Origin: Nakamurella panacisegetis
Lineage (GTDB): Bacteria; Actinomycetota; Actinomycetes; Mycobacteriales; Nakamurellaceae
Assembly (NCBI RefSeq): GCF_900104535.1
Contig: NZ_LT629710.1
Coordinates: 186,001 to 250,000 of the forward strand
DNA: 64,000 nt
Reading direction: 5' to 3'
Of this stretch, positions 43,857 through 54,690 are shown piece after piece. Positions within the stretch are counted from its first letter, which is position 1. Every line of letters starts with the position of its first letter. The position numbers and the translations under genes were made by a program. Below the pieces are notes generated by a model that ran no database searches, was not told the DNA's origin, and worked only from the letters and a program-made list of their open reading frames with translations.

Positions 43857-46255
43857 TCGTTCCCGCCTCGGACGTGTCCGGAGCCGGCGGGCAGGACGGC
43901 GCCACGGGTGACGGTGCGCACTTGACCGTCGATGACGCAGACCGCGGCATCACCCTGCAGATCCGTGCGCAGCACCTGGGCCCCGACGGACGATAGTTGG
44001 GCCAGAGCCTTCGGACTGGGCTGACCGTAGTCGTTGTCGCGCCCCACGCCGATCACCGACACCTGGGGATGAACGGCCGCGATGAACGTGGGCAGGATCT
44101 TCGCCGACCCGTGGTGGGGCTGCTCGAGCACATCGGCCGACAGATCCGCCCCGTTGTCCAGCAGCTGCTGTTGGGCCTCGTTCTGCACGTCCCCGGTCAT
44201 CAGGATGCGGAGGCCCGCGATGCGGGCCATCAGCACCACCGAGTCGTTGTTCTCGTCCGAATCGGTGCCACGGAACGCCGACGTAGGACCCAGCACATCG
44301 ACGGCAAGATCCCCACTGGCCCAATGGGTTCCCCTGGGCAACCCGACCACCGGGATGCCCTTGGCGGTCGCCCGGTCGTTGATCGTGCGCCACGCGGACG
44401 GCGAATCGCGATCGGGACCGACCGCGATCGCCCCCACACTCCGGCCGGCGAGGACGCCGGCCAGCCCGTCGACGTGGTCGGCGTGCAGATGAGTCAGCAC
44501 CACCAGCGGCACCGTGCCGATCTTCAACCGGCGCAGACACGCGTCCATCAGCGCCGCATCCGGCCCGGCGTCGACCACGATCGCCGTCCCCGGCTCGCCG
44601 GTGGACAGCACCATCGCATCACCCTGGCCCACCTCACACCCGACCAGCACCCAGCCCGGCGGCGGCCAACCGAGCGAGATCACCTGGGCCGGAACCAGGA
44701 TCACACCGGCGCCGGTGACGACCGCCACCGCCAGCGCCCTGATGCGGCGTTGCCGCAACAACAACAACCCGGTCAGCAACAGGCCGGCCAGCCCGAGCAC
44801 ACCCGGCACGCTGGCCGGCCAAGGCAGGGACGCGCCTTCCCACCGGGCCAGTCGATGGGCCACGAAGGCGATCCACTGCAGGAGCGGTTGATCGATCCGG
44901 GCCAGGGCCATCGCACCCCCGGGCCACCACGGGCCGGCCACGGCACAGGCCATCCCGATCACCAGGGCCGGCCCGACCACCAGCGCCGCCAGCAGGTTGG
45001 CCGGAATCGACGACAGGGATATCGCGCCGCTCAGCGCGGCGATGACCGGCATGGTGGCCACGTGAGCAGCCGCCGGGACAGCCAGCAGATCGGCCCAGCC
45101 GGACGGAAACCCCCTTCGCTGCAAAGCCTTCGACCACACCGGGGCGATCAGGACGAGACCGGCGGTGGCCTGCACCGACAACGCGAACCCGACCGACCGG
45201 CTCAGCGTCGGGTCGTACAGCAGCAGGCCGATCACGGCGGCCGCGAGCGCCGGCAGGGCCGACCGGGCGCGTCCGACCAACAGCGCGACCAACGCGACCG
45301 AGCCCATCACCGCCGCGCGCAGCACCGACGCTCCCGGACCGACCAGCACCACCAGCCCGAGCAGCACGGCCGCTCCCCCGGCGACGGCCGGCCGCGGGCC
45401 GGCCCGGCGCAGGAGCAGCACGGCCACTCCGCACAGCAACGCGAAATGTGATCCGGACACAGCCAGGAGGTGGGTCAGGCCGGTGGCCTTGGCGTCCGCG
45501 GTCAGCTCGGCCGGGATACCGTCGGTGTCGCCGACGACCAGACCCGGCAGCAATCCCCGAGCGTCACCCGAGAGTTGGGCTGCGTTGTCCCCCAAGTGTT
45601 TCCGGATGGCGGCGCCGGCCCGCTGCCACCACGGCGCAGCGGCGAGAACCACCGGGTCCCCACGCACCTTGACCATGGTTCCGGGCAGCACCGCATACCC
45701 GTCCGGGGCCAACAGCCCGCTGATCTCGATCTGCTCGCCGGGCACCAGCTCCGGCCACGCCGGCCCGTCGGCCATCAGGCTGACATCCGCGCCGGGCTCG
45801 AACTGAACGGTCCCGATCCGCGCCGAGTCCGCGTGTGCGGTCAGCAACCAGCGCTCTGCCGGTCGTTCGGTCGCGCTGTCCGTAGCCGGGAACGAACTCT
45901 GGATCGCCCGGGCCGGCACCGACACCGTGACCCGAAGAGTGGCCCACGAGCCGTTGGCTCCGGCCACCGTCAACGGGTTGTCCGCGGCGGCGTGGGCCTG
46001 CAGCACCGAGACGAGGAGCGAGGCACCGAAGCCGGCGGTCATCACCGCACCCACCGTCCACCATCGCTTCCGCGTCAGGGCCGCCGCAGCCACCGTGATC
46101 GCCGCCGCGGCAACCGACATCGTCACCTGTAGCAACGACATCCGTTCGGCGAGGGCGAGTCCGACCAGCGCGCCGGCCCACACGGCCAACGCCATGGGCA
46201 TCAGCCGCAGGTCGACCGGGACCGGAGCGTCCTCCTCCTTCCACCGGCGCGTCAC
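43847..46255 (-). CDS. comEC: ComEC/Rec2 DNA uptake channel
   Basis: ComEC is the membrane channel for single-stranded DNA in natural transformation. The 802-residue protein has an N-terminal DUF4131 region, a central Competence domain with many helices (LLAVSGSHFALLCG is diagnostic), and a C-terminal metallo-beta-lactamase-like domain with THLHADHVDG. The start is GTG at 46255, overlapping the comEA stop; a strong AAGGAGG lies inside the first ten codons, so initiation at the ATG at 46201 is a minor alternative. Pairing with comEA matches mycobacterial Rv2414c-Rv2415c; competence itself is not shown. Confidence 0.93.
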   Translation of the reverse strand: MTRRWKEEDAPVPVDLRLMPMALAVWAGALVGLALAERMSLLQVTMSVAAAAITVAAAALTRKRWWTVGAVMTAGFGASLLVSVLQAHAAADNPLTVAGANGSWATLRVTVSVPARAIQSSFPATDSATERPAERWLLTAHADSARIGTVQFEPGADVSLMADGPAWPELVPGEQIEISGLLAPDGYAVLPGTMVKVRGDPVVLAAAPWWQRAGAAIRKHLGDNAAQLSGDARGLLPGLVVGDTDGIPAELTADAKATGLTHLLAVSGSHFALLCGVAVLLLRRAGPRPAVAGGAAVLLGLVVLVGPGASVLRAAVMGSVALVALLVGRARSALPALAAAVIGLLLYDPTLSRSVGFALSVQATAGLVLIAPVWSKALQRRGFPSGWADLLAVPAAAHVATMPVIAALSGAISLSSIPANLLAALVVGPALVIGMACAVAGPWWPGGAMALARIDQPLLQWIAFVAHRLARWEGASLPWPASVPGVLGLAGLLLTGLLLLRQRRIRALAVAVVTGAGVILVPAQVISLGWPPPGWVLVGCEVGQGDAMVLSTGEPGTAIVVDAGPDAALMDACLRRLKIGTVPLVVLTHLHADHVDGLAGVLAGRSVGAIAVGPDRDSPSAWRTINDRATAKGIPVVGLPRGTHWASGDLAVDVLGPTSAFRGTDSDENNDSVVLMARIAGLRILMTGDVQNEAQQQLLDNGADLSADVLEQPHHGSAKILPTFIAAVHPQVSVIGVGRDNDYGQPSPKALAQLSSVGAQVLRTDLQGDAAVCVIDGQVRTVTRGAVLPAGSGHVRGGNDGA

Positions 46256-47280
46256 ACGGTGACCAGCTTCGCCAGGGCGGCAAACTTCGCTGGACCGATG
46301 CCCTGGATCTCCTGCAACTGCTCGACCGAGGCGAACCGGCCGTTCTTCTCCCGCCACGCGACGATGGCCGCCGCCGTCACCGGGCCGACCCCGGGCAGCG
46401 CGTCCAGCGCCGCCGCATCGGCGGTGTTCAGGTCCAGCTTGCCGGCCGGCGCACCGGCGGTACCGGATCCCCCGCCGCCGCCATCCGAGCCCGAGACGAA
46501 TGAGCCAGAGGAGGCCCCGCTCGATGGATCGGCGCGGTCGGCCACCACCACCGACGCTCCGTCGGTGAGCTTCGCTGCCAGGTTCAGACCGGTCAGGGTG
46601 GCCGATGACGTTGTGCCACCGGCTTTCGCGATGGCGTCGGCCACCCGCGCGCCGGACGGCAACCGCACCAGCCCCGGCCTCCGGACGGCGCCGGTGACCG
46701 AGACGACGACGGTGGCGCTCTGGGTGGCGTCCGCCCGGGCGGTGCCCGTCGCCGGGTGACCACGCGATGCAGTGCTCCGGGCGCCGGTCGTCCCAGGCGT
46801 CCGGTCGGTGGCCACCGCCGATGCCTGGGCCAGCGACACCGCTTGCACCGGACGGGGTTCGGGTCGGTCGCGCCAGACCCCGATCGCGGCCACCGACGCG
46901 GCAACGGCGGCGACCAGGGTGAGCAGCAAAGCGCCCCGCTTCCCGGGATCGATGCGGCTGTCCCGCAACGAGTCCGGTACCCATCGCTGCGCCAGACGGC
47001 CCCATCGTCGGGATCCCGGCCCGGATGCCCCGCGCCTCGTCCGGGCCGGTCGACCTTCGGCCGGGCCGCGGGCGGTGTCATCGTCGATCGGCTCACCCGG
47101 GCGGGACCGGTCGCTGTCCCAGACACCGGCGAAGTCGTCCTCGTCGTCCTCCGGCACCCAGCCACCGGCCGCCGGACGAGTCGGCGGACCCGGATCCGGC
47201 GGACGGGTCGGTCCCGGGGACGGCGCCGGACGCGTCCGCAGGCCGTCCAAACGATGTCGGGAATCTGGTCGATGTCGCAC
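46252..47280 (-). CDS. comEA: ComEA helix-hairpin-helix DNA-binding protein
   Basis: ComEA binds double-stranded DNA at the cell surface and hands it to ComEC. The 342-residue protein has a long polar cytoplasmic N-terminus (about 120 residues), a membrane helix (about 120-140), an SLBB domain (VVVSVTGAVRRPGLVRLPSG), a Gly/Ser linker, and a C-terminal double helix-hairpin-helix (LDLNTADAAALDALPGVGPVTA and QLQEIQGIGPAKFAAL). It is upstream of comEC with a 4-base overlap. Confidence 0.93.
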   Translation of the reverse strand: MRHRPDSRHRLDGLRTRPAPSPGPTRPPDPGPPTRPAAGGWVPEDDEDDFAGVWDSDRSRPGEPIDDDTARGPAEGRPARTRRGASGPGSRRWGRLAQRWVPDSLRDSRIDPGKRGALLLTLVAAVAASVAAIGVWRDRPEPRPVQAVSLAQASAVATDRTPGTTGARSTASRGHPATGTARADATQSATVVVSVTGAVRRPGLVRLPSGARVADAIAKAGGTTSSATLTGLNLAAKLTDGASVVVADRADPSSGASSGSFVSGSDGGGGGSGTAGAPAGKLDLNTADAAALDALPGVGPVTAAAIVAWREKNGRFASVEQLQEIQGIGPAKFAALAKLVTV

Positions 47281-47332
47281 ACCGGCGACGCTACGTACGG
47301 GCCGGGTCGCCGATCCAGCGTCGATCGCAGTT

Positions 47333-47421
47333 TGTGGATGACCAGGCGCATGGGGACAACTGGCGCTTCGCTGTCCCCATCGAGCGGTGTGCGGCCGGAA
47401 CTCGACAGAAAGTTGTACACA
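47333..47421. other. Three DnaA-box-like 9-mers and a hairpin upstream of comEA
   Basis: TGTGGATGA (47333-47341), TGGGGACAA (47351-47359) and TTGTACACA (47413-47421) each differ at one position from the DnaA-box forms TGTGGATAA, TGTGGACAA and TTGTCCACA. TGGGGACA (47351-47358) also pairs with TGTCCCCA (47372-47379). The 284-bp gap 47281-47564 holds no gene that I can see. Chance is possible. Confidence 0.3.
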
Positions 47422-47462
47422 CGGCCGGTATCAGAACCGGTGATGCGCCACTCTCATTGCGT

Positions 47463-47504
47463 ACAGGCAGTTGGCGCCACCCCCGACTGGCGCCGACTGC
47501 CTGT
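47463..47504. other. Strong 17-bp hairpin in the comEA upstream gap
   Basis: ACAGGCAGTTGGCGCCA and TGGCGCCGACTGCCTGT pair over 17 positions with one G-T wobble and an 8-base loop. It lies 60 bases downstream of the phosphatase stop on the minus strand, so it may terminate the nadD-rsfS-phosphatase message before comEA. Confidence 0.6.
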
Positions 47505-47564
47505 TCCGGCAGCCCACCCGCCGCCGGCGCGGGTCGGACCGCCAACGTCCGGTGCAGCGGGCCC

Positions 47565-48212
47565 TCATGCGCCCGCGAGTTCCTCTTCGCCACCGGCGAG
47601 TACCACTCCGCCGAGTCCGGCGTTGTAGGAGTGCAGCCGCCACGCGCCCATGAACCGATGCAGCACGACCCAATGGCAGTTGCCGATGCCGATCAGGGTC
47701 GCCCAGGAGTCCTCGGGCAGGTCCAGCAGCAACCCGGTCAGCCCGACGATCAGGCCGCCGTGAGCGACGAGCAGAGCCCGTTCGACGTCACCGGCATCGA
47801 GCTCGTCCACCACCCCGTTGGCCCGCGCCGCCACCTGCCACCGCGATTCACCCTCCGGCGGCGAATTGTGCGCCGATGTGGCCCGCCACCGTTCCCACTG
47901 CCCCGGCCAGCCGGCGACGACTTCGGCCCGGGTCAACCCTTCCCACAGACCCATCGACGTCTCGCGCAGCCGCCGGTCGACGGCGACCTCGAGCCCGGAG
48001 AGTTCGGCCACCGGGGCCGCCGTGCTCCGCGCCCGCGAAAGGTCCGACGACACGATCACCTGCGGTGCCAGCGCGGCCACGGACGGGGCCGCCGCGACGG
48101 CCTGCCGGCGGCCGACGGCGTTGAGCGCGACGTCACGATGCCCCTGCAACCGCGCCTCGGCGTTCCAGTCGGTCTCGCCGTGGCGCATCAGGATCAGGTG
48201 CTGGAGAGTCAC
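47565..48212 (-). CDS. Histidine phosphatase (GpgP/phosphoglycerate mutase-like)
   Basis: The 215-residue protein belongs to the histidine phosphatase superfamily: LILMRHGETDWNAEARLQGHRD holds the phospho-acceptor RHG, and the second His is in LLVAHGGLI near residue 150. In M. tuberculosis the gene at this place (Rv2419c) is the glucosyl-3-phosphoglycerate phosphatase GpgP, but the motifs alone do not fix the substrate. Its start overlaps the rsfS stop by four bases (ATGA). Confidence 0.88.
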   Translation of the reverse strand: MTLQHLILMRHGETDWNAEARLQGHRDVALNAVGRRQAVAAAPSVAALAPQVIVSSDLSRARSTAAPVAELSGLEVAVDRRLRETSMGLWEGLTRAEVVAGWPGQWERWRATSAHNSPPEGESRWQVAARANGVVDELDAGDVERALLVAHGGLIVGLTGLLLDLPEDSWATLIGIGNCHWVVLHRFMGAWRLHSYNAGLGGVVLAGGEEELAGA

Positions 48213-48697
48213 TCGGCCAGGCGCCCGTCGACGGCCCTCTCGTCGCCGAAATCGCCCGGATCCTCACCGGACAGTTCGGCGTAGGCAGCCGGGATCGCCG
48301 CCGGATCGGCCGCCGCGCCGAGCTCACCATCCGGTGCGTCCGCATCCACCCAGGGGATCACCGGGCAGTCGCGCCACAAGCGGTCCAGGGCGTAGAACAC
48401 CCGCTCCTCGGAGTGCTGGACGTGCACGACCACGTCCAGGAAGTCCAGCAGGACCCAGCGGCCGTCACGTTCGCCTTCGCGCCGGACCGGCTTCACGCCG
48501 CTGGCGCGCATCTTCTCCTCGACCTCGTCGACGATGGCCGAGACCTGACGCTCGTTGGCGCCGGTGACGATGACGAAGATGTCGGTGATGGCCAGGCGAT
48601 CGGAAACGTCGACCAGCAACACGTCCTTGGCCAATTTGTCGGCGGCGGCCTGAGCGGCCACCTTTGCCATGGCGATGGCGGAATCGGTTGCGGTCAC
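48209..48697 (-). CDS. rsfS: Ribosome silencing factor RsfS
   Basis: RsfS binds L14 and keeps ribosomal subunits apart when nutrients are short. The 162-residue protein includes [43 protein letters not shown] and YALDRLWRD, all family blocks, plus an acidic C-terminal tail of about 45 residues. GTG at 48697 follows GGGAG by six bases and overlaps the nadD stop. Confidence 0.95.
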   Translation of the reverse strand: MTATDSAIAMAKVAAQAAADKLAKDVLLVDVSDRLAITDIFVIVTGANERQVSAIVDEVEEKMRASGVKPVRREGERDGRWVLLDFLDVVVHVQHSEERVFYALDRLWRDCPVIPWVDADAPDGELGAAADPAAIPAAYAELSGEDPGDFGDERAVDGRLAE

Positions 48698-49482
48698 TGC
48701 ACTCCCTCGATTGTCACGACGCCGTGTGCGCCGTTCGGTACTACTTCTTCCGGTACTGCTTCGGATCCTTCGATCGGCTCGAATTCCGTCCGGACCGGCT
48801 CCGCGGTCACGAGCCCGGACGACGCGGACACCGATGGCCGGGCGTACAGCCCGTACTTGCCGATGTACTGCACGACGCCGTCCGGCACCAGGTACCAGAC
48901 CGGCGCGCCGGCGGCCACCCGACGACGGCAGTCGGTGGAACTGATGGCCAATGCCGGAACCTCGATCAGGGTCACCGCGCCCTTGGGCAGCGGCAGATCG
49001 CCCAATACGTAACCGGGGCGGGTGACACCGATGAAATGGGCCAGTTCGAACAGGTCGTCGACGTCCTTCCAACCCATGATCGCCGACAGCGCGTCGGCCC
49101 CGGTGATGAAGAACCATTCGGCGTCCGGCTCGCGGCGGCGCAGGTCGGTCAGCGTGTCCTTGGTGTAGGTCGGGCCGGCCCGGTCGATGTCGACCCGCGA
49201 GACCGAGAACCGCGGGTTGGCCGCGGTCGCGATGACGGCCATCAGGTAGCGATGCTCGGCCGGGCTGACCTCGCTCTTCTGCCACGGCTGCCCGGTGGGC
49301 ACGAACAGCACCTCGTCCAGTTCGAACCGGTCGGCCACCTCGGAGGCGGCGACCAGGTGGCCGTGGTGGATGGGGTCGAAGGTGCCACCCATGACGCCGA
49401 TGCGACGGCGGCCGGACGGGACGGCGGGGCGGTTGCGCCGAGGCGGCAGGGCCAGCCCACCAGGGTCGACGGGAAGGGTCAC
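48694..49482 (-). CDS. nadD: Nicotinate-nucleotide adenylyltransferase
   Basis: NadD makes nicotinate adenine dinucleotide for NAD synthesis. The 262-residue protein has [16 protein letters not shown] near residue 28 and the C-terminal [10 protein letters not shown] (ISxT/SxxR) motif. An N-terminal Pro-rich lead of about 25 residues and a C-terminal tail of about 45 residues exceed the usual length; the true start may be an internal codon. It is coupled to rsfS and to proA. Confidence 0.96.
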   Translation of the reverse strand: MTLPVDPGGLALPPRRNRPAVPSGRRRIGVMGGTFDPIHHGHLVAASEVADRFELDEVLFVPTGQPWQKSEVSPAEHRYLMAVIATAANPRFSVSRVDIDRAGPTYTKDTLTDLRRREPDAEWFFITGADALSAIMGWKDVDDLFELAHFIGVTRPGYVLGDLPLPKGAVTLIEVPALAISSTDCRRRVAAGAPVWYLVPDGVVQYIGKYGLYARPSVSASSGLVTAEPVRTEFEPIEGSEAVPEEVVPNGAHGVVTIEGVQ

Positions 49483-50804
49483 GACGTCGCTCTGATCTGC
49501 CCGGAGCCGGTCAGCACGTACTTCGTGCTGGTCAGCTCGACCAGGCCCATGGGCCCGCGGGCGTGCAGCTTCTGGGTCGAGATGCCGATCTCGGCCCCGA
49601 AGCCGAACTCGCCACCGTCGGTGAAGGCGGTCGACGCGTTGACCACCACGGCGGCCGCGTCGACCCGGGACGTGAACTGCCGGGCACTGCGCAGGTCAGA
49701 AGTCACGATGGCCTCGGTGTGGCCAGTGCCGTGGGTGTTGATGTGCGCGATGGCGGCGTCCAGGTCGTCGACCACGGCCGCAGCGATGTCCAGGCTCAGG
49801 TACTCCGTGTCGAAGTCGGCGTCGACCGCCGGAACCAGGTTGGTCAACGTTCCGCCCATTTCCATGACGGCCGGGTCGGCGTGCACGGTGACGCCGTTGG
49901 CGGCCAGGGCTTCCAGCGCCCGGGGCACGAACAGACCGGCGATATCGGCGTGCACCAGCAGGGTCTCGGCGGCATTGCACACCGACGGCCGCCGCACCTT
50001 GGAGTTGATCAGGATGTCGACCGCCATGTCGAGATCAGCGAAGGCATCGACGTAGACGTGGCAATTACCGACGCCGGTCTCGATCACCGGCACCGTCGAG
50101 GAGTTCACCACGGCCTGGATCAGGCCGGCGCCACCACGCGGGATGATCACGTCGACCAAGCCGCGCGCCGTCATCAGGTACTTCACCGATTCCCGGTCGG
50201 TACCCGGCACCATCTGCACCGCGTGCCGCGGAAGACCGTGCGCCACCGCGGTTTCGGACAGGATGCGGACCAGGACCGCGTTCGACGCCTGGGCCGAGGC
50301 GCTGCCCCGCAGCAACGCGGCATTGCCCGATTTCAACGCGATGCCGGCGGCGTCGACCGTGACGTTCGGACGCGCCTCGTAGATGATCGCGACCACTCCG
50401 AGCGGCACCCGGACCTGGGTCAACTGCACCCCGTTGGGCAGCACGTTGCCGCGCACCACGGTGCCGATCGGATCGGGCAGCGCGACCAGGTCCTCCAGGC
50501 CGCGGGCCATGGCTTCGACGCGGGATTCGTTCAGACGCAGGCGATCCACCAGGGACTCCGGCGTACCGCCCTCGACGGCGGCCCGGACGTCGAGTTCGTT
50601 GGCGGCCAGGATGTCGGCCAAGTGGTCCCGCAGCGCGGTGGCCATGGCGGTGAGTACCTCGTCCTTGGTGGCACGGGACAGCAACGCCAGTTCCGCGGCC
50701 GCGGCCCGCGACCGTTCCGCCGCTTCCAGCACCTGTTCGCGGGTCGCCGACACCGATCGAGTCGGGTCGGCCGAGCCGGCGCCGGGTTTCGCGGTCCCAG
50801 TCAT
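49479..50804 (-). CDS. proA: Gamma-glutamyl phosphate reductase
   Basis: ProA reduces gamma-glutamyl phosphate, the second step of proline synthesis. The 441-residue protein has the catalytic Cys in [12 protein letters not shown] near residue 265 and [14 protein letters not shown] near 133. It overlaps nadD and proB by four bases; unlike in M. tuberculosis, proA and proB are directly adjacent here. Confidence 0.97.
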   Translation of the reverse strand: MTGTAKPGAGSADPTRSVSATREQVLEAAERSRAAAAELALLSRATKDEVLTAMATALRDHLADILAANELDVRAAVEGGTPESLVDRLRLNESRVEAMARGLEDLVALPDPIGTVVRGNVLPNGVQLTQVRVPLGVVAIIYEARPNVTVDAAGIALKSGNAALLRGSASAQASNAVLVRILSETAVAHGLPRHAVQMVPGTDRESVKYLMTARGLVDVIIPRGGAGLIQAVVNSSTVPVIETGVGNCHVYVDAFADLDMAVDILINSKVRRPSVCNAAETLLVHADIAGLFVPRALEALAANGVTVHADPAVMEMGGTLTNLVPAVDADFDTEYLSLDIAAAVVDDLDAAIAHINTHGTGHTEAIVTSDLRSARQFTSRVDAAAVVVNASTAFTDGGEFGFGAEIGISTQKLHARGPMGLVELTSTKYVLTGSGQIRATS

Positions 50805-52045
50805 CTCGGGCCTCCAACGACAGTCGTCACATTCTCCGCGGCTCCGGCCGCCCTGGTGCCACCAACGGCGATCAGGTCGTCGGCGTGCACCACTTCGTGG
50901 CGTAGCTCTTCGGGCAGGTCGGACAGCGAACGGCCGATGATCCCGGGCAGGTCGGCCGCGTCGTGGCCGACGAAGCCCCGGGCCACGGCAATCCCGTCCG
51001 GGCCGAGGAGGTCGACGACATCGCCGGACTCGAACTCGCCGGACGCACCGAGGATCCCGGCCGGCAACAACGACTTCCGGCGGCCCACCACCGCGGCCAC
51101 CGCTCCGGCGTCCAGAACCAGCGATCCGGAACTGGTCGCCGCGTGTCGCAACCAGAACAGCCGCGCACTCGTGCGGCGACCGGCGGGCGCGAAAGAGGTT
51201 CCCACCGAAGGGATTTCGTGCGAGGAAGGACCGCCGGCCAGTGCCGCGCCGGCATCGGTGGCACTGGCCAGCAGCACCGGGATCCCGGCGCCGGTGGCCA
51301 TCAAAGCGGCGGACAGCTTGGAGGCCATCCCTCCGGTGCTGACGTCGCTGGACGGGGCCGCGATCTCGATACCGGACAGGTCGGCCGGACCGCCGACGTC
51401 CGGGATGCGGACCGACGAAGGGTCGCGCGGATCACCGGTGTACAGCGAATCGATGTCGGACAGCAACACCAGCGCCTCGGCTCCGACCAGGTGGGCCACC
51501 AGCGCGGCCAACCGGTCGTTGTCACCGAACCGGATCTCGGCCGTGGCCACGGTGTCGTTCTCGTTCACCACCGGCACCACTCCGAAGGACAGCAGTTTGC
51601 CGAAGGTCCGCTGGGCGTTGCGATAGTGCGCGCGACGCACGACGTCATCGGTCGTCAGCAGCACCTGGCCGACCCGGAGGCCATGGCGGGCAAAGGATCC
51701 GGCGTACACCTGGGCCAGCAGTTGCTGACCGACGGACGCCGCCGCCTGCTGGGTGGCCAGATCCCGCGGGCGGCGCTTGAGTCCGAGCGGGGCCAGCCCG
51801 GCCGCGATGGCACCGGAGGACACCAGGACGACCGATGAACCGGCCCCGGCGCGAGCGGCCAACGAGTCGACCAGCGCGTCCAGCCGCTGCGGATCCAGGC
51901 CGCCGGCCGAGGTCGTCAACGACGACGACCCGACCTTCACGACGATCGTCCGGGCCGCACCGATGGCCGCCCGGGCGGCCGGGGGCGACGCCGCTGCGGG
52001 GTCCGATCCCGTCGCGCCGGCGACGGGCACAGCCGGATACGTCAT
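50801..52045 (-). CDS. proB: Glutamate 5-kinase
   Basis: ProB phosphorylates glutamate for proline synthesis and is feedback-inhibited by proline. The 414-residue protein has [12 protein letters not shown] near residue 34, the substrate loop [17 protein letters not shown] STGGMASKL, and a C-terminal PUA domain. I took the ATG at 52045, where ATGA overlaps the obg stop; the reading frame continues upstream without similarity. The N-terminal 30 residues are an Ala/Pro-rich extension. Confidence 0.96.
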   Translation of the reverse strand: MTYPAVPVAGATGSDPAAASPPAARAAIGAARTIVVKVGSSSLTTSAGGLDPQRLDALVDSLAARAGAGSSVVLVSSGAIAAGLAPLGLKRRPRDLATQQAAASVGQQLLAQVYAGSFARHGLRVGQVLLTTDDVVRRAHYRNAQRTFGKLLSFGVVPVVNENDTVATAEIRFGDNDRLAALVAHLVGAEALVLLSDIDSLYTGDPRDPSSVRIPDVGGPADLSGIEIAAPSSDVSTGGMASKLSAALMATGAGIPVLLASATDAGAALAGGPSSHEIPSVGTSFAPAGRRTSARLFWLRHAATSSGSLVLDAGAVAAVVGRRKSLLPAGILGASGEFESGDVVDLLGPDGIAVARGFVGHDAADLPGIIGRSLSDLPEELRHEVVHADDLIAVGGTRAAGAAENVTTVVGGPR

Positions 52046-53634
52046 CGCGGCTGCTCTTGCTCCCGGACTTCGTCGGCGTCCCGCTCGTCCAGCGCGTCCC
52101 ACTTGGTGTCCGACCAGCCTTCGTCGTCCCACGCCGCCTGGCCGCCGTCGCGCGGGGCCAGCCGGGCGCGGAGCACCTCGATGTCGGTGTCGACCAGCTC
52201 CGGGTTCTCCACCTCCAGGCCACGACGCAGGCGGTGCAGCGCCTTGCGGTCGGCCGCACCGACGCGCTCGGGCTGGTCCAGTCGACGGTCCGAGCCGCGT
52301 TCGATCGGCTCCAGGTTGACCCCGGCCAGTGTGGTCGGTTCCCAGTCGAAGCTGATGTTGCCGATCTGCACGGGCGCGCCGGGCTGGGCGCCCAGCTTCG
52401 ACAGCTTGTCCTCGACACCCAGACGGGCCAACCGGTCGGCGAGATATCCGACGGCTTCGTCGTTGTTGAAGTCGGTCTGCAGGATCCAGCGCTCGGGGCG
52501 GACGCCGCTGACGATGAACCCACCGTCGACGTCGGGATCCTCGACGACGCGGAACTGCTCCTCGTCGAATGCCGACGGCCGCACGATGATGCGCTGCGCC
52601 ACCTTGGCCGGCCGGGACGACCGGTCGGTCGCCACGACTTCGGCCATCGCGTACTTCAAGGCGTTCAGGCCTTCGTGGGTGGCCGTAGAGATCGGGAAGA
52701 CGCGGTAGCCGGCCGCCTCGAGATCCGCCTGGACGAACTCGGCCAACTCACGGGCGTCGGGCACGTCAATCTTGTTCAGCACCACGAGGCGGGGCCGTTC
52801 GGCCAGATCGTCGGACAGCGACGGGGTGTACTGGGCCAGCTCGGCCTCGAGGGCCTCGATGTCGGAGACCGGGTCGCGGCCGGACTCGAAGGTGGCGCAG
52901 TCGACGACGTGCACCAGCACGGAGCAACGCTCGATGTGCCGGAGGAACTCCAGGCCGAGGCCCTTGCCCTGGCTCGCCCCCGGGATCAGGCCAGGGACAT
53001 CGGCGATGGTGAAGATCTCGGCACCGGCGGTCACCACGCCGAGGTTCGGCTCCAGCGTGGTGAACGGGTAGTCGGCGATCTTCGGGCGGGCCGCGGAGAG
53101 CACCGACACGAGCGAGGACTTGCCGGCCGACGGGAAGCCGACCAGCCCGACATCGGCCATCGACTTGAGTTCCAGGGTGATGTCGGCGACGTCACCCGGT
53201 TCCCCGAGGAGGGCGAAACCCGGCGCCTTGCGGGCCCGGGAGGCCAGCGCCGCGTTGCCCAGACCACCGCGGCCGCCCTTGGCGGCGATGAACCGGGTGC
53301 CGACACCGACGAGGTCGGCCAGCATGTTGCCGTGCTGGTCGAGGACGACCGTGCCTTCGGGGACCAGAAGTTCCAGGCCGGCGCCGTTGGCCCCTTCTCG
53401 GTTGTCACCCGAACCGCCCTTGCCGTTGCCGGCTTTGGCGTGCGGGTGGAAGTGGAAATCGAGCAGGGTGTGGACGTTCGCGTCCACCACGAGGGTGACG
53501 TCACCGCCGTTGCCACCGTTGCCACCGTCGGGACCGCCGAGCGGCCTGAACTTCTCCCGATGAACCGAGGAACATCCGTGACCGCCATCACCGGCCTGCA
53601 AGTGCAGGACGGCCCGGTCGACAAATCGAGCCAT
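52042..53634 (-). CDS. obg: GTPase Obg (CgtA)
   Basis: Obg is an essential GTPase in 50S assembly and stress control. The 530-residue protein has the glycine-rich Obg domain, the G1 motif [16 protein letters not shown], and an OCT domain, then a long acidic C-terminal tail typical of actinobacteria. I chose the ATG at 53634 because AGGAGGT lies five bases upstream; a GTG at 53640 would put the ribosome site too close. It starts the leftward obg-proB-proA-nadD-rsfS run. Confidence 0.97.
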   Translation of the reverse strand: MARFVDRAVLHLQAGDGGHGCSSVHREKFRPLGGPDGGNGGNGGDVTLVVDANVHTLLDFHFHPHAKAGNGKGGSGDNREGANGAGLELLVPEGTVVLDQHGNMLADLVGVGTRFIAAKGGRGGLGNAALASRARKAPGFALLGEPGDVADITLELKSMADVGLVGFPSAGKSSLVSVLSAARPKIADYPFTTLEPNLGVVTAGAEIFTIADVPGLIPGASQGKGLGLEFLRHIERCSVLVHVVDCATFESGRDPVSDIEALEAELAQYTPSLSDDLAERPRLVVLNKIDVPDARELAEFVQADLEAAGYRVFPISTATHEGLNALKYAMAEVVATDRSSRPAKVAQRIIVRPSAFDEEQFRVVEDPDVDGGFIVSGVRPERWILQTDFNNDEAVGYLADRLARLGVEDKLSKLGAQPGAPVQIGNISFDWEPTTLAGVNLEPIERGSDRRLDQPERVGAADRKALHRLRRGLEVENPELVDTDIEVLRARLAPRDGGQAAWDDEGWSDTKWDALDERDADEVREQEQPR

Positions 53635-53723
53635 GGGCACCTCCTAGCGAAATTTTCTTGCAGGGACAGATCTTCGGTCTATGCACTTCAACCCGGAAAG
53701 AGGCGCACCGATTCCGGGAATGG

Positions 53724-53760
53724 AAAAGGGGCGGGCCCGGGAAGCCCGGATCCGCCCCTT
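53724..53760 (-). terminator. Terminator of the rplU-rpmA operon
   Basis: On the minus strand an AAGGGGCGG...CCGCCCCTT stem, interrupted by a 2-base bulge, is followed by TTTT. It lies 17 bases after the rpmA stop and before obg, so obg likely has its own promoter in 53641-53723. Confidence 0.85.
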
Positions 53761-53777
53761 CTCACTGTCGAACCAAC

Positions 53778-54056
53778 TCAGACGCTGACGGCCTCGGCGG
53801 CTTCGACGACCGGAACGATGTTCACGGTCTTGCGGCCACGCTTGCTGCCGAACTCGACCGAGCCGGCGGCGAGGGCGAACAGGGTGTCGTCCTTGCCGCG
53901 GCCGACCAGGTCGCCCGGGTGGAACTTGGTGCCACGCTGACGGATGAGGATCTCGCCGGCCTTGACGACCTGGCCGCCGAAGCGCTTGACGCCCAGGTAC
54001 TGGGCGTTGGAGTCGCGACCGTTACGAGAGCTGGATGCGCCCTTTTTGTGTGCCAT
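53778..54056 (-). CDS. rpmA: 50S ribosomal protein L27
   Basis: L27 reaches the peptidyl transferase centre. The 92-residue protein begins [20 protein letters not shown] and has the standard [10 protein letters not shown] block. The N-terminus is the short, non-processed type. It follows rplU after 16 bases. Confidence 0.98.
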   Translation of the reverse strand: MAHKKGASSSRNGRDSNAQYLGVKRFGGQVVKAGEILIRQRGTKFHPGDLVGRGKDDTLFALAAGSVEFGSKRGRKTVNIVPVVEAAEAVSV

Positions 54057-54072
54057 GTCTGTTCAGCCTCTC

Positions 54073-54387
54073 TCAGGCGCCAACGGTGATGCCGGTGACG
54101 CGCACCTGCGTCAGCGGCTGGCGGTGCCCCTGGCGCTTGTGGTAGCCGGTCTTGTTCTTGAACTTGTGGATGACGATCTTCGGGCCCTTGGTGTGGGCGA
54201 CAACCTCGCCGGACACCGTGACGCCGGCCAGATCGGCGGCCGTGGTGGAAATCTGGATGCCATCGACGAGGAGCACAGCCGGGAGGGTCACGGCTGCGCC
54301 GAGCTCGCTCTCGAGCTTCTCGATCTCGATGACGTCGCCCTCGGCGACCTTGTACTGCTTGCCGCCGGTCTTGACGATCGCGTACAT
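54073..54387 (-). CDS. rplU: 50S ribosomal protein L21
   Basis: L21 binds 23S rRNA and pairs with L20/L27. The 104-residue protein begins [14 protein letters not shown] and ends [17 protein letters not shown], as expected. The start is the ATG at 54387. A leader of about 270 bases with hairpins separates it from a likely promoter just past the end of rne. Confidence 0.98.
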   Translation of the reverse strand: MYAIVKTGGKQYKVAEGDVIEIEKLESELGAAVTLPAVLLVDGIQISTTAADLAGVTVSGEVVAHTKGPKIVIHKFKNKTGYHKRQGHRQPLTQVRVTGITVGA

Positions 54388-54481
54388 CGTGGACGCGCCT
54401 TCCTCAACTGTTCGTGTGCTGCTGTCAGGTCTCCGCTCCCAGGGATGAGCCCCGGGGACGAGGTAATTCCGTTTGTCGCTT

Positions 54482-54507
54482 CCTCGCGCTGAACTACCGA
54501 CGCGAGG
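54482..54507 (-). other. Hairpin in the rplU leader
   Basis: CCTCGCG and CGCGAGG form a 7-bp stem with a 12-base loop within the non-coding 346 bp between rne and rplU (54388-54733). Ribosomal protein leaders of this kind often carry a protein-binding mimic of rRNA; none is recognised here. Confidence 0.4.
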
Positions 54508-54660
54508 TTCCTGCTGCCCTACCGGCCACCCGTCCAGGCGTGAACCCGGCGGAGCCGACCCCGTATCGCCGGGCGATCCCGTTACCGAGATGACCCGCGC
54601 CGAGATGGGCTCTGTGCCGGGCAGCAGAAGACCCGCCGCGATGCAGCGGGCAGACGCCCT

Positions 54661-54690
54661 ACTCTACCTTTGGCATGGCCGTGGGGCCAA
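54661..54690 (-). promoter_or_regulatory. Candidate rplU promoter
   Basis: On the minus strand TTGGCC (54690-54685) and TAGAGT (54666-54661) are separated by 18 bases, a fair match to the housekeeping consensus. It predicts a transcript starting near 54654. Confidence 0.4.
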
